DNA from: Pseudomonas sp. CHM02
GTDB lineage: Bacteria; Pseudomonadota; Gammaproteobacteria; Pseudomonadales; Pseudomonadaceae
NCBI RefSeq assembly: GCF_000612585.1
Contig: NZ_JFCA01000044.1
Span: forward strand, 1-58,060
DNA length: 58,060 nucleotides
Direction of reading: 5' to 3'
The position numbers were made by a program, and so were the translations under genes. The stretch's first letter is position 1. The number at the start of each line of letters is the position of its first letter. Shown here in pieces: positions 16,442 through 24,499 of this stretch. The notes beneath the pieces are model-generated. The model searched no databases. It saw only the letters and a list, made by a program, of their open reading frames with translations, and was not told where the DNA came from.

Positions 16442-18103
16442 ATGAACGTTAAAAACTATGACTACATCATTGTTGGCGCAGGTTCAGCAGGTTGTGTGCT
16501 CGCGAACCGCCTCAGCGCTGACCCGTCCAAGCGAGTACTGCTGCTTGAGGCTGGGCCATCCGATGACTTGCTGTGGATAAAGATCCCGGCAGGCATGACC
16601 CGCTTGTTTTCCAACAGCAAGGTGAACTGGCGCTACCAGGGCGCAAAGGAGCCTGGCCTAAACAACCGCGTTCTGTACTGCCCTCGAGGTAAGACGCTGG
16701 GCGGTTCTAGTGCCATCAACGGTCTGGTCTACATGCGCGGCAACTCGCATGACTACGATTCGTGGCGCGATGAGGGTAACGAAGGCTGGGGCTGGTCAGA
16801 CGTTCTGCCGTACTTCAAGAAAAGTGAGCGCCAACTGCGCGGCGGCGATGAGTTCCATGGCGCAACGGGGGAGCTTGCCATCTCCGATGTGGTCAATCCC
16901 CACATTGCCTCCCTGACCTTCATCGAGTCTGCAAAGACAATCGGCATTCCTTTCAACAAGGACTTCAACGGTGCCCAGCAATACGGCGTGGGCTACCCCC
17001 AGATGACCGTTGAGAACGGCGTACGTCAGTCTGCCGCCACAGCGTTCTTGAAGCCTGTGCGCAGCCGTCCGAATCTCGAGGTTCAGGTCAACACCCATGC
17101 GGAGAAGATCCTGTTTGAGGGTAAACGTGCCGTAGGCGTGCGATTTGCGATCAAGGGTCACAACCAGAAGCAAGAGGTTTTTGCCAAGGAAGTAATTCTG
17201 AGCGGCGGCACGATTGCGTCGCCTCAACTGCTCATGCTCTCGGGTGTGGGGCCTAAAGATCACCTGAAGGAGCATGGCATCGAGGTCGTGCACGACCTGC
17301 CGGGCGTGGGCGAGAACCTCCACGATCACGCATACGTTCACTTCCTGAACCAGGTGACGCCAAAGTTTTCGATCAACCACGAAATCCAGGGCTGGCGCCT
17401 GATCCCCCATGTGCTGCATTACGTGGGCGCTCGCAAGGGCCTGCTGACATCGGCAGCGGCGCAGGTGGTCTGCTTCATCAAATCCGATGAGTCAATGGTC
17501 TCGCCAGACCTGCAGATCCAGTTCAGACCTTTCAGCATCATCGTGACCGAAGACGGCAAGATCGTCCCTGAGAAGATCCCCGTGGTTACCGCATCTTGCA
17601 GCCAGATTCGGCCCAAATCCCGCGGCCGTATCCGTCTCAATTCGGCCAATCCTTACGATGACCCGAACATCCTCATGAATTACCTGACGCACGAGGATGA
17701 CTGCAAGGCCTTGATCGCCGGTATTCGCTGGATGAGGAAAATCCATGCTGCCCAGCCACTGTCGCAGCACATCGTCAAAGAGACCATGCCGGGTAGTCAC
17801 GTCCAGACCGATGAGCAGTTGCTCGATTATCTGCGCAAGTTTGGCCAGTCCATGTACCACCCGGTCGGCTCTTGCCGCATGGGCAATGACGAAACAGCCG
17901 TTGTCGACTCCAGATTGCGTGTAAGGGGCATTGAGGGCCTGCGTGTGATCGACGCCTCGATCATGCCGAGCATCAGTTCAGGCAACACCAATGCACCGGC
18001 CATCATGATCGCCGAGAAGGGCGCGGACATGGTGCTTGAAGATGTTCGTTCAACCAACAATGTCGCAAGTCTTGGTCTGACAGCCAAAGCTGCTGTGGCA
18101 TAA
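16442..18103 (+). CDS. GMC-family FAD alcohol dehydrogenase (choline-dehydrogenase-like)
   Basis: A 553-residue flavoprotein. The ADP-binding motif VGAGSAGCVLANRLS starts near residue 10, the GMC signature GKTLGGSSAINGLVYMRG follows near residue 83, and the catalytic His473 sits in YHPVGSCRMG with the C-terminal SGNTNAPAIMIAEKGAD motif. The family oxidises primary alcohols to aldehydes and passes electrons to the respiratory chain. There is no signal peptide, so it acts on the cytoplasmic side. With the aldehyde dehydrogenase of this operon it would convert a CH2OH group to COOH, giving an unsaturated C5 dicarboxylate for CoA activation. Confidence 0.93.
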   Translation: MNVKNYDYIIVGAGSAGCVLANRLSADPSKRVLLLEAGPSDDLLWIKIPAGMTRLFSNSKVNWRYQGAKEPGLNNRVLYCPRGKTLGGSSAINGLVYMRGNSHDYDSWRDEGNEGWGWSDVLPYFKKSERQLRGGDEFHGATGELAISDVVNPHIASLTFIESAKTIGIPFNKDFNGAQQYGVGYPQMTVENGVRQSAATAFLKPVRSRPNLEVQVNTHAEKILFEGKRAVGVRFAIKGHNQKQEVFAKEVILSGGTIASPQLLMLSGVGPKDHLKEHGIEVVHDLPGVGENLHDHAYVHFLNQVTPKFSINHEIQGWRLIPHVLHYVGARKGLLTSAAAQVVCFIKSDESMVSPDLQIQFRPFSIIVTEDGKIVPEKIPVVTASCSQIRPKSRGRIRLNSANPYDDPNILMNYLTHEDDCKALIAGIRWMRKIHAAQPLSQHIVKETMPGSHVQTDEQLLDYLRKFGQSMYHPVGSCRMGNDETAVVDSRLRVRGIEGLRVIDASIMPSISSGNTNAPAIMIAEKGADMVLEDVRSTNNVASLGLTAKAAVA

Positions 18104-18112
18104 GGAGGACTC

Positions 18113-18931
18113 GTGGAACACTCTCAGTGGATTGGTAAAACGCAGGATCGTGCGGAGGTTATCACCGAGGCGAACGCTGCGAGGATCGCTGCAACGCTCA
18201 ATGAAAAGCCTCCCGTTGATGGCGAAGCCTTACCCCTGCTGTGGCATTGGGCTTACTTCCAGGATCTGGCCTCCACAGAGGCCTTGCGCACTGACGGTCA
18301 TGCCAAGACCGGTGATTTTCTTCCCGACGCTGGCGACCGCACGCGCATGTGGGCAGGCGGCCGCCTGACCTTCGTCAAGCCGCTGGTGGTAGGCAAGCGC
18401 GCCCAGCGTAGTTCCACTATCCAGGACGTGAAAGAAAAGCAGGGCCGTTCGGGCTCACTGCTCTTCGTGACAGTGCGTCACGAGTACCTCCAGGAGGGAG
18501 AGGTTGCCCTGGTGGAAGAGCAAGACATCGTCTACCGCGCCGTCACAAAGGCTGTCGTCGGGGAGGGCGATCCGCTACCCGACGCCGAGTGGTCTGAGGA
18601 GATCGATGCGAGCCCCACCATGCTCTTTCGCTACTCAGCGGTCACCTTCAACTCTCACAAGATCCACTATGACTGGCGGTACGTCACAGAAGTGGAAGGC
18701 TACCCGGGACTCGTGGTGCACGGCCCCCTCACGGCCACGCTGGTGATGCGTGCTTTCTGCAAGTTTGCCCCGGACTCTGTCGTCCGGTCATTCGCATTCC
18801 GCGGAGTCAGACCGCTGATAGCGGGCGACACGCTGATTGTCGGTGGGCGTGTGATTGAATCGGGGAAGGCGTCGGTCTGGGCCGGGAATCAAGGCGGGGT
18901 CGGGCAGGTGGGCGAGATCGGGTTTGACTGA
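18113..18931 (+). CDS. FAS1-like double hot-dog hydratase (mesaconyl-C4-CoA hydratase type)
   Basis: A 272-residue protein with an N-terminal FAS1-like dehydratase domain and a C-terminal MaoC-like half carrying FNSHKIHYDWRY (His182, His185, Asp187) and YPGLVVHGPLTATL. This architecture is that of mesaconyl-C4-CoA hydratase (Meh) and related itaconyl-CoA hydratases, which make citramalyl-CoA. GTG start with AAGGAGG directly upstream, 9 bases after the GMC stop. The next gene encodes a citramalyl-CoA-lyase-like enzyme, which supports the assignment. The exact substrate (mesaconyl-C4-CoA or itaconyl-CoA) cannot be decided. Confidence 0.87.
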   Translation: MEHSQWIGKTQDRAEVITEANAARIAATLNEKPPVDGEALPLLWHWAYFQDLASTEALRTDGHAKTGDFLPDAGDRTRMWAGGRLTFVKPLVVGKRAQRSSTIQDVKEKQGRSGSLLFVTVRHEYLQEGEVALVEEQDIVYRAVTKAVVGEGDPLPDAEWSEEIDASPTMLFRYSAVTFNSHKIHYDWRYVTEVEGYPGLVVHGPLTATLVMRAFCKFAPDSVVRSFAFRGVRPLIAGDTLIVGGRVIESGKASVWAGNQGGVGQVGEIGFD

Positions 18932-18961
18932 TCATTTAACGATTTAATAGCAGGACTAATC

Positions 18962-19804
18962 ATGGCAAACGCTTCAAACCAATCTCGCGCGCACGATGTG
19001 GTGCGCTCCGCACTATTTGTCCCAGGCGATCGCCCCGAGCGTTATTCGAAGGCGCTCGCGAGCGGTGCTGACCGGGTAATCGTTGATTTCGAGGATGCTG
19101 TGGAGGAGGGCGCGAAAGCCGGCGCAAGGCAACTGCTAGGCGACTATCTGATTGCCAATCCTGAGGCGAGCGTGTGGGTGCGTGTCAATTCGCCTGGCCA
19201 CGTACAACACGAGCAAGACCTTGCATTCTGTCGTGAGCATCATGGGGTCGTCGCGATCATGCTCCCCAAAGCGGAGACCAAGGCGCAGATAGAGACCGCG
19301 GCTGCTACCGGAAAGCCCGTCGTCCCTATTATCGAAAGCGCACTGGGTGCGGCGAATCTAAGCGATCTGTGCTCAGCGACGGGCTTGGAAAGGCTTTGCT
19401 TTGGCGCTATCGACATGGCCCTTGATCTGGGGCTCAAGGATGGATCGGCAGGCGCATTGACGGTACTGGAACACCTGAAGGTCGGCATTGTTGTTCAATC
19501 TAAGGTTCATGGTTTGGCCCCGGCCTTTGATGGCGTGTTCCCAGCGATCAACGACTCTGCGGGTTTGAAGCATGCAGTGCAGACGGCGGCCCAAATGGGC
19601 TTCGGCGGTGTGCTGTGTATCCACCCCAAGCAAGTGGCGGATATCCATTCGGCACTCGCACCTGAAGTCGAGGAGATCAATTGGGCGAACCGTGTCTTGG
19701 CTGCCTCTGAGACGCAAGGCGGGGCTTTCAAGCTCGACGGGCAGATGATTGATGCGCCAGTGCTCGCTCGGGCAAGACGCATCCTCAGCACGCTGAGTAA
19801 TTGA
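18962..19804 (+). CDS. CitE-type CoA ester lyase (citramalyl-CoA lyase candidate)
   Basis: A 280-residue member of the HpcH/HpaI aldolase–citrate lyase beta family. The active-site residues are visible: Arg74 in VRVN, Glu125 in PIIESA and Asp151 in FGAIDMALD as magnesium ligands, and the VDFEDAVEEGAK loop. These enzymes split 3-hydroxyacyl-CoA thioesters such as malyl- or citramalyl-CoA. As the last gene of the operon it would yield acetyl-CoA and pyruvate from citramalyl-CoA. AGGA stands before the ATG. The gene ends 8 bases from the convergent LysR stop. Confidence 0.9.
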   Translation: MANASNQSRAHDVVRSALFVPGDRPERYSKALASGADRVIVDFEDAVEEGAKAGARQLLGDYLIANPEASVWVRVNSPGHVQHEQDLAFCREHHGVVAIMLPKAETKAQIETAAATGKPVVPIIESALGAANLSDLCSATGLERLCFGAIDMALDLGLKDGSAGALTVLEHLKVGIVVQSKVHGLAPAFDGVFPAINDSAGLKHAVQTAAQMGFGGVLCIHPKQVADIHSALAPEVEEINWANRVLAASETQGGAFKLDGQMIDAPVLARARRILSTLSN

Positions 19805-19812
19805 CCTTCCAG

Positions 19813-20763
19813 TTAGCGAGTAGCACGCTGGCGATCGATGGAGTGCGGTGCTGTGATCAGCAGCCGCACCAGCTGGGCAAGACGTGAAGCCGCCGGAGAT
19901 AATTTCCTTCCCTTAAGTGTGATGATGGCCAACTGGCGAGTGAGTTCCGGCTCAATGATCAGCATCTCGTGGGTGTCTGGACTTGGGTGATCTGGCAGCA
20001 CCACAGCGGGTAGAACTGCGGCGCCCAACCCTGCGTTAGCCATGGAAATCAGGGTCTGGGCCTGGTTGAACTGGTAGCGCGTCTTCAACTCAAGACCAAG
20101 TTGCTTGGCCGTGTCATCGACGACGGCACGCAGAATCGTTGCGAAGTTCAGTAGCAAGAGCGGCAGCTCCGCCAATTCGGTCATCGTGATCGTCGGCCCA
20201 CCAGCTTCTCGGAGTTTCTTGGGCACCAGAGCGTAGAGGTTTTCCGTGAGGATGGTCTCGAAGTTGAAGTCCTGATTCTCGCTCATGGGCCCGATCCCGA
20301 AATCCACTTCTCCCTTGCGAATGCTGTCGTGCATGTCGCCCGAGGTGAGCTCGTGCACAAACACTTCAATACCTGGGAAATCGCTTTCGAATGCAGCAAG
20401 GATCTTTGCTAGGCGCGTGGACGCGACGGTGGTCGAGCAGGCGAGAAAGATTCGTCCCCGTTTCAAGTCAGCCGTTTCCTGGATTCGACGTAGACCCAAC
20501 TCCACCTCACGCACCGCTCGTTTTGCGCTCTCCAGCAGCTCGACGCCTGACTCTGTGAGGCTGACCTGACGCGTCGTTCGATGAAAGAGCTGCACACCTA
20601 GCTGGCTCTCCAGTTGCTTGATCTGGCTGGTAACCGCTGATTGAGACTTGTGGGTCAAGTCAGCTGCCTGCCGAAAGCTTCCATGCTCTGCAACGAGCAT
20701 GAAGGCTTGGAGAAGCTTGAGATTGACGTTTGGCAGGGGCTGGGGATCGACTGGGGCGGCCAT
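19813..20763 (-). CDS. LysR regulator, candidate master regulator of the cluster
   Basis: A 316-residue LysR protein: winged helix-turn-helix at about residues 13-72 (LLQAFMLVAEHGSFRQAADLTHKSQSAVTSQIKQLE, LFHRTTRQVSLTE), then the effector domain. It sits between the C5 operon, whose last gene it meets tail to tail, and the ABC operon, from which it diverges. The 129-base gap to the ABC operon holds operator copy B. Two further copies of that sequence precede the SDR at 2115 and the CoA-transferase at 10488, so this protein probably activates all three units in response to the substrate or a CoA intermediate. The assignment is inferred from position and site sharing. Confidence 0.9.
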   Translation of the reverse strand: MAAPVDPQPLPNVNLKLLQAFMLVAEHGSFRQAADLTHKSQSAVTSQIKQLESQLGVQLFHRTTRQVSLTESGVELLESAKRAVREVELGLRRIQETADLKRGRIFLACSTTVASTRLAKILAAFESDFPGIEVFVHELTSGDMHDSIRKGEVDFGIGPMSENQDFNFETILTENLYALVPKKLREAGGPTITMTELAELPLLLLNFATILRAVVDDTAKQLGLELKTRYQFNQAQTLISMANAGLGAAVLPAVVLPDHPSPDTHEMLIIEPELTRQLAIITLKGRKLSPAASRLAQLVRLLITAPHSIDRQRATR

Positions 20764-20785
20764 GATGAGCTCATTATTAGATTAG

Positions 20786-20842
20786 ATTGCACAATTAACA
20801 TGATAATTGAATTGGTCGGTTTCGCCAGTGCGCAGTAACCTC
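20786..20842 (+). promoter_or_regulatory. Shared operator/promoter element, copy B (LysR / ABC operon)
   Basis: Lies between the LysR gene and the ABC operon. It contains the dyad CAATTA-N6-TAATTG (20792-20809), shares ATGATAATT and AATTRGT with copy A, and at the same distance (43 bases) has TGCGCAGTAA. Copies A and B agree over about 57 bases, beyond the operator itself, so the promoter seems to have been duplicated with it. Confidence 0.65.
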
Positions 20843-20857
20843 AATTTCACCGAAAAG

Positions 20858-20887
20858 GTAATGGCGCCATACAAAAATAAAAGGAGC
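20858..20887 (+). repeat. Repeated translation leader, copy 1 (with 11-codon leader frame)
   Basis: Thirty bases identical at 29 positions to 25836-25865. The element includes the ribosome-binding site and a Crc-type motif. Here an ATG at 20861 opens an 11-codon frame (MAPYKNKRSPP) whose TGA overlaps the GTG start of the ATPase gene (GTGA). In copy 2 the same frame runs into the SDR gene. Whether the leader frame is translated is unknown; it lacks a well-spaced ribosome-binding site. Confidence 0.65.
20873..20880 (+). promoter_or_regulatory. Crc/Hfq-type AAnAAnAA motif before ABC operon
   Basis: AAAAATAA two bases before AGGAG of the first ABC transporter gene. Confidence 0.5.
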
Positions 20888-20892
20888 CCACC

Positions 20893-22440
20893 GTGAATTT
20901 GAATCCCATGTTGCCTGCGGATCCGATTCTGAAAGTCTGCGATTTGCGCAAGTCCTACGGCCCGACTCACGCACTGAGCGGTGTCAGCTTTGATATCTTC
21001 CCCGGGGAAGTTCACGCCTTACTCGGTGAGAACGGTGCGGGCAAATCGACCCTCGTCAAAATTCTCACCGGCGTCGTAGCTCCCAACAGCGGCAGCATGA
21101 GTTTTGCCGGCGCGCAGTACGCGCCCAAGACCATCATGGAAGCGCGCAAGGGCAGGGTGACTACAGCCTTCCAAGAGCTCAGCTTGCTGTCCAATCTTAC
21201 GGTCGCAGACAACTTGGCACTCCCGGTGTTGGCCAAGAGCTGGCGGGGTCTGAACTCCACATCCCTCAATCACGAAGCGGCGCGCCTGACACTGGCCACC
21301 TACGGTCTTAGCGATATCAAGCCCGGATCGCTCGTGAGTGAGCTCACTCTGGCGGATAAACAACGACTCGAGATTGTTCGAGCGCTAAGCCATCACCCGG
21401 CGCTGCTGATCCTGGACGAGCCCACAGCAGCACTGCCTTCAACCGATTGGTTGTTCGATCTGATTCGTAAAGAGACCGCCAAAGGCACTGCGGTTCTGTA
21501 CATCTCCCACCGACTCAATGAAATCCGCGAGCTGTGCAGCCGCGCAACTGTGTTGCGCAGTGGCTGCAGCACCGGCACCGCCGACCTGGCGGACACCGAT
21601 GACGCCAAGATCTTTGAAATGATGGTTGGTCAACGCATGGCAGCCGCGACGGCACGGTCGATGGCGACGGGCAACCGGATGACCCAGCAGCCTCGTCTGC
21701 GTGTTGAGGGTCTTACCGCCGGCAAGGTCAAGGATCTGAGCTTCAAGCTCTACCCTGGCGAGATAGTAGGTTTGGCAGGGTTGGACGGGCAAGGGCAGTG
21801 TGATCTTTTCCATGCGCTCTACGGGCTGATTCCCAAGAACGCCAAGGCGATCGAGGTCGAAGGCAAACCCGTCTCAATCGATTCACCGTCTGCGGCATTG
21901 AATGCAGGCATTCAGGTCGCACTGCTACCGGAAGAGCGCAAGACCCAAGGGATCTTCGGAGATTTGGCCGTTCGCTCGAACATGGCCGTGTCTGCGTTGA
22001 ATCGCATTGGCCTGATGGGCTTCACCTCTCGCGGTACAGAGCGTCACTTGGCTAGTGGCATCGCCAGCCAAGTCGATCTCCAAGACCGTTATCTCGATTT
22101 TCAAATCAAGGAACTGTCTGGTGGCAATCAGCAGAAAGCACTCCTAGGCAGGGTACTGCTCACGGGAGCAAGAACACTTCTTCTCTTTGATCCCACTCGT
22201 GGTGTCGACGTGGGTACCAAGCAGGCCTTGTATCTGGCAATCGAGGACTTCGCACGGCAGGGCGGAAGCGTTCTGCTGTACTCGTCCGAACTGGCAGAGC
22301 TGGTGCGTTTAAGTCAGCGGTGCCTCGTGATCTACGAGGGCCGAATCGCCACCCAGCTTGAGGGTGAGGGGATCGAAGAGACAGCGCTAGTGGCAGCGGC
22401 GACGGGCAACCAGCGCCACCCAGAAGGAGCGATCGCATGA
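20893..22440 (+). CDS. Ribose-type sugar ABC transporter, ATP-binding protein (RbsA/MglA-like)
   Basis: A 515-residue protein with two fused nucleotide-binding domains, as in RbsA and MglA. Domain 1 has Walker A GENGAGKST (about residue 49) and Walker B LLILDEPTAAL; domain 2 has the degenerate Walker A GLDGQGQCD typical of this group, the signature LSGGNQQK and LLLFDPTRGVDVG. It powers import through the two permeases that follow. GTG start with AAGGAG upstream. It overlaps the next gene by 4 bases. It is the first gene of the operon divergent from the LysR regulator. Confidence 0.94.
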   Translation: MNLNPMLPADPILKVCDLRKSYGPTHALSGVSFDIFPGEVHALLGENGAGKSTLVKILTGVVAPNSGSMSFAGAQYAPKTIMEARKGRVTTAFQELSLLSNLTVADNLALPVLAKSWRGLNSTSLNHEAARLTLATYGLSDIKPGSLVSELTLADKQRLEIVRALSHHPALLILDEPTAALPSTDWLFDLIRKETAKGTAVLYISHRLNEIRELCSRATVLRSGCSTGTADLADTDDAKIFEMMVGQRMAAATARSMATGNRMTQQPRLRVEGLTAGKVKDLSFKLYPGEIVGLAGLDGQGQCDLFHALYGLIPKNAKAIEVEGKPVSIDSPSAALNAGIQVALLPEERKTQGIFGDLAVRSNMAVSALNRIGLMGFTSRGTERHLASGIASQVDLQDRYLDFQIKELSGGNQQKALLGRVLLTGARTLLLFDPTRGVDVGTKQALYLAIEDFARQGGSVLLYSSELAELVRLSQRCLVIYEGRIATQLEGEGIEETALVAAATGNQRHPEGAIA

Positions 22441-23399
22441 AAAGTGTGACTTCGACGCTGGCACCCATTGCCAAGAGCGGCGCAGGGATGGCGGCTATCT
22501 TGTATGTAGCGCTCTACATAGCCTATGCCATTGTTGAAAAAAGCGCGCTGAGCGCTTACGCCTTCAACGACCTGCTTAACAACGCAGCGCCACTGGCCAT
22601 AGCAGCGGCCGGCGGTACCTTGATCGTTCTGATCAGAGGGTTCGACCTGTCTGTCGCCGGCGTGATCTCGCTCGTGAACGTAGTCTTGGCAACCTATCCC
22701 CTGGAGGGGCCCGGTGGCGCAGTTGCCAGCCTGGGTATCTCACTTGCGATTGGCTGCGCAGTCGGACTGCTGAACGGCATTCTCGTTGCCTACGGTGGTT
22801 TTCAAGCCGTGGCCGTGACGTTGGCAACCATGATCATGACGTTGGGGCTTTCACTGGTCGTACTCGATGCACCCGGTGGTTACGTTGCCGATTGGTTGAG
22901 CGAAAATCTGACGGACACCATCGCTGGTTTCCCTGCTTCGGGTGTGGTGCTGGCGATTGTGGTCGCTCTCTGGTTGATCATTCGCCGCACGGACTTTGGC
23001 ATCTCGCTCTATGCGGTGGGCCAGGATGACCATGCTGCATCGCTCTCTGGCATCCAGGTTAAGCGTACCCGTTGCTTCGCGTTTGTAATCGCTGGCGGCT
23101 TATACGCTCTGGCCGGCTACATGCTTTCGGCCCAGACCGCCACGGGCAATCCCACCTCCGGTAATTCCCTTCTGCTACTGACCTTTGCCGCGATCGCACT
23201 GGGTGGAACCTCGTTCCGGGGCGGTGTGGGTGGCCTTACGGGCAGCATCATCGGCGCCGCCAGCTTGATGCTTCTACAAAAGCTTTTGTTCTCCATGGGG
23301 GCTCAGTCCTTCTATATCGGTTTGCTTCAAGGTCTGGTGATGATTCTGGCTGTCGGCCTGATGAACGCAGGCGATCGATTCCGCATGAGGAGTGCTTGA
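22437..23399 (+). CDS. ABC transporter permease 1 (RbsC-like)
   Basis: A 320-residue integral membrane protein of the ribose/galactose permease family (BPD_transp_2), with about 8-10 hydrophobic segments and the typical IRGFDLSVAGVISLVN, YAVGQDDHAASLSGI and ALGGTSFRGGVGG motifs. Start overlaps the ATPase stop (ATGA). Two different permease genes in this operon suggest a heterodimeric channel where ribose systems usually use a homodimer. Confidence 0.92.
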   Translation: MKSVTSTLAPIAKSGAGMAAILYVALYIAYAIVEKSALSAYAFNDLLNNAAPLAIAAAGGTLIVLIRGFDLSVAGVISLVNVVLATYPLEGPGGAVASLGISLAIGCAVGLLNGILVAYGGFQAVAVTLATMIMTLGLSLVVLDAPGGYVADWLSENLTDTIAGFPASGVVLAIVVALWLIIRRTDFGISLYAVGQDDHAASLSGIQVKRTRCFAFVIAGGLYALAGYMLSAQTATGNPTSGNSLLLLTFAAIALGGTSFRGGVGGLTGSIIGAASLMLLQKLLFSMGAQSFYIGLLQGLVMILAVGLMNAGDRFRMRSA

Positions 23400-23400
23400 G

Positions 23401-24453
23401 ATGAACAGTGGACGAATTGAATCGACTGAAGCTCTGCAGGTGCATGTCATGAATCAGGGGCTACCGGATACTAGAAAATCAGCGAGGGTATCCCGCGAGG
23501 CGCTCAACATCGGCGGCGTATTTCTGCTCTGCATCATCGCCCTGTTCGTAGCTCGCTGGGTCAACCCGAATGCCAGCGGTTCACAGCAGCTCGAGACGGT
23601 ACTGATCCTTGGTGCGTTTCTCATCGTAGTCGCCTTCGGCCAAGGGCTGGTTGTGCTGATCGGGGGATTAGATCTCTCCATCCCGTCGGTGATTACCCTT
23701 GGCGGCATTCTGACAACTGCCTGGGTAGGGGCTGACGGCGAAGAGTGGAAACTGCTCGTCGTGCTGGGGATTTGTGCCGCTGTAGGCGCTTTGAATGGCC
23801 TGGGAGTCGCGGTGTTCAGGGTGCCCGCGTTCATCATGACGTTGGCTATGGCCATCATCGTCTACAGCCTCAGCTTAGGGGCTACAGGGGGCGCACCCAG
23901 TGGCACGTCACCTGATCACCTGACCTGGCTGATGACTGCCCGCACCTTCGGCGTCCCGGTCATCATCATTTTCACACTCTTCGGTGCGGCAATCGCCTAC
24001 ATCCTCCAAGCACGAACCCGCTTTGGGACACGGCTATACGCCTTGGGCTCAAACCCGGTCGCTGCGCGTTTCGCTGGTTTGCACAGCGTGCGGCTAACGG
24101 TCATGACGTATGCGCTGTGCGCGCTGCTGGCAGGTATTACCGGGATGCTCCTGGTGGGTTATTCCAACGGTGCGACGCTGCGCATGGGGGAGCCATTCTT
24201 GCTGCCCTCAGTCGCAGCGGTAGTGATTGGCGGCTCAGCAATTAGCGGAGGGAGAGGCAGTTTCCTAGGCACCCTGGCCGGTGCACTGCTGCTGACCGTA
24301 CTCGACATGATCATTTCGAGTCTGGGTTTCTCCCAGGGATGGAGAACGATCATCTCCGGGGCAATCATCCTGTGCGCCATTCTGCTTCAGCACGAGGGGG
24401 CTATGGACTACTTGCGCTCAATGCAACGACGCAAGTCCAAAACCATGGCCTAG
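23401..24453 (+). CDS. ABC transporter permease 2 (RbsC-like)
   Basis: A 350-residue permease of the same family as the preceding gene, with a longer polar N-terminus (about 40 residues) before the first membrane segment. It has IGGLDLSIPSVITLGG, YALGSNPVAARFAGL and VIGGSAISGGRGSFLGTLAGALLL. ATG at 23401 is placed with GAGGAG upstream, within the tail of the first permease; a GTG three codons earlier is possible. It is the second half of the presumed heterodimeric channel. Confidence 0.92.
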   Translation: MNSGRIESTEALQVHVMNQGLPDTRKSARVSREALNIGGVFLLCIIALFVARWVNPNASGSQQLETVLILGAFLIVVAFGQGLVVLIGGLDLSIPSVITLGGILTTAWVGADGEEWKLLVVLGICAAVGALNGLGVAVFRVPAFIMTLAMAIIVYSLSLGATGGAPSGTSPDHLTWLMTARTFGVPVIIIFTLFGAAIAYILQARTRFGTRLYALGSNPVAARFAGLHSVRLTVMTYALCALLAGITGMLLVGYSNGATLRMGEPFLLPSVAAVVIGGSAISGGRGSFLGTLAGALLLTVLDMIISSLGFSQGWRTIISGAIILCAILLQHEGAMDYLRSMQRRKSKTMA

Positions 24454-24476
24454 ATCCAAACCGTTCATATCAAACC

Positions 24477-24484
24477 AACAACAA
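24477..24484 (+). promoter_or_regulatory. Crc/Hfq-type AAnAAnAA motif before binding protein
   Basis: AACAACAA followed by TAAAAGGGG, the ribosome-binding site of the substrate-binding protein gene. Confidence 0.5.
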
Positions 24485-24499
24485 TAAAAGGGGCATGAC

